Positions 32,504 through 32,653 of a stretch of 32,653 bases of DNA are shown piece after piece. The position numbers were made by a program, and so were the translations under genes. Position 1 is the first letter of the stretch. Each line of letters opens with the position of its first letter. This stretch comes from an uncultured Clostridia bacterium (lineage in GTDB: Bacteria > Bacillota > Clostridia > TANB77 > CAG-508), in contig CALXCG010000015.1 in assembly GCA_944386745.1 (NCBI GenBank), positions 1 to 32,653 on the forward strand, read 5' to 3'. The notes beneath the pieces were generated by a model that did not search any database, was not told where the DNA came from, and saw only the letters and a program-made list of their open reading frames with translations.

Positions 32504-32534
32504 TTATATTACAATAAAAAAACAAATGTGTCAA
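32504..32534 (-). promoter_or_regulatory. Promoter of glmS
   Basis: Minus strand TTGACA (32534-32529), 16 bases, TAATAT (32512-32507), with a TATAAT three bases further (32509-32504). It lies about 70 bases before the ribozyme cut site. Confidence 0.75.
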
Positions 32535-32564
32535 TGTCCATTTGGGGACGTTTCCAAATGGACA
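32535..32564. repeat. Perfect hairpin next to the group II intron
   Basis: TGTCCATTTGG / CCAAATGGACA, 8-base loop. A related half-copy TGTCCAAATTGG follows at 32569-32580, and the intron begins 2 bases later. Confidence 0.75.
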
Positions 32565-32582
32565 AAAATGTCCAAATTGGGA

Positions 32583-32653
32583 GTGCGACAGGCATGTCGT
32601 TTAACTAAACGGTGAAAGTCCGGAGTGGAGGTAAATATCGCCAACCACATAGA
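32583..32653 (+). mobile_element. 5' end of a group II intron (cut by the window edge)
   Basis: The sequence from 32583 starts GTGCGACAGGCATGTCG, fitting the GUGYG 5' boundary of group II introns. It goes on with ACGGTGAAAGTCCGGAG and CGCCAACCACATAG, typical of bacterial domain I. Only 71 bases are present, so the maturase and domains II-VI lie outside. The intron points away from glmS and sits just beyond a hairpin, a favoured target of some bacterial classes. The class cannot be fixed from this stretch. Confidence 0.8.

Overview
The window comes from a very AT-rich, endospore-forming Firmicute, most likely an uncultured anaerobic member of the Clostridia. The evidence is the spore gene set (YabG, Veg, SipL, YunB, a BofC-domain protein, BofA), strong AGGAGG ribosome sites, TTGACA/TATAAT promoters, tight hairpin-plus-T terminators and a glmS ribozyme. 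No rRNA, tRNA or CRISPR array was seen.

Layout. Positions 1-4240 hold the tail of an unrecognised gene, then yabG, veg, sipL and yunB, a spore-coat cluster. Positions 4340-6600 hold an iron/manganese superoxide dismutase, a small unknown gene, a decayed ORF6N-type fragment and the rplM-rpsI ribosomal pair on the minus strand. Positions 6700-11860 hold a secreted SH3/NlpC-P60 hydrolase, comEC, a hicA-hicB toxin-antitoxin pair and a BofC-domain protein. Positions 11860-18060 hold a 64-residue membrane protein behind a structured leader, pgsA, a zinc-finger Clp ATPase, an anchored DUF3298-like protein and an HtrA protease. Positions 18260-23880 hold a pilin-like protein, rnhB, pyrimidine-nucleoside phosphorylase, the c-di-AMP synthase gene, truA and a Cys/Asn-rich membrane protein. 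Positions 23980-29540 are more accessory: a HAD phosphatase, a 10TM metal permease, a Cys-repeat peptide with its own radical SAM/SPASM enzyme, and an orphan VirD4-like ATPase. The window closes with yaaL, bofA, glmS under its ribozyme, and the 5' end of a group II intron that runs off the edge.

The most unusual signal is a recurring +1 frame change. Four otherwise intact genes (yabG, superoxide dismutase, the NlpC/P60 protein and pyrimidine-nucleoside phosphorylase, the last one twice) are each split by one extra base. In all five cases the break lies at an in-frame CGG codon, and skipping the C gives a glycine codon GGA or GGT and restores the full-length protein. By my reading, in-frame CGG is otherwise almost absent from the long genes: one copy, in the radical SAM gene. 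Four more occur in three small genes, and all five of these sense CGG codons lie within the first 17 codons. This could be translational +1 frameshifting at a poorly decoded CGG codon, or a very specific sequence artefact. It cannot be settled from this sequence alone.

The second notable system is the radical SAM enzyme with a small precursor ending in three 14-residue Cys/His/Asp repeats, a likely ribosomally made, post-translationally modified peptide.
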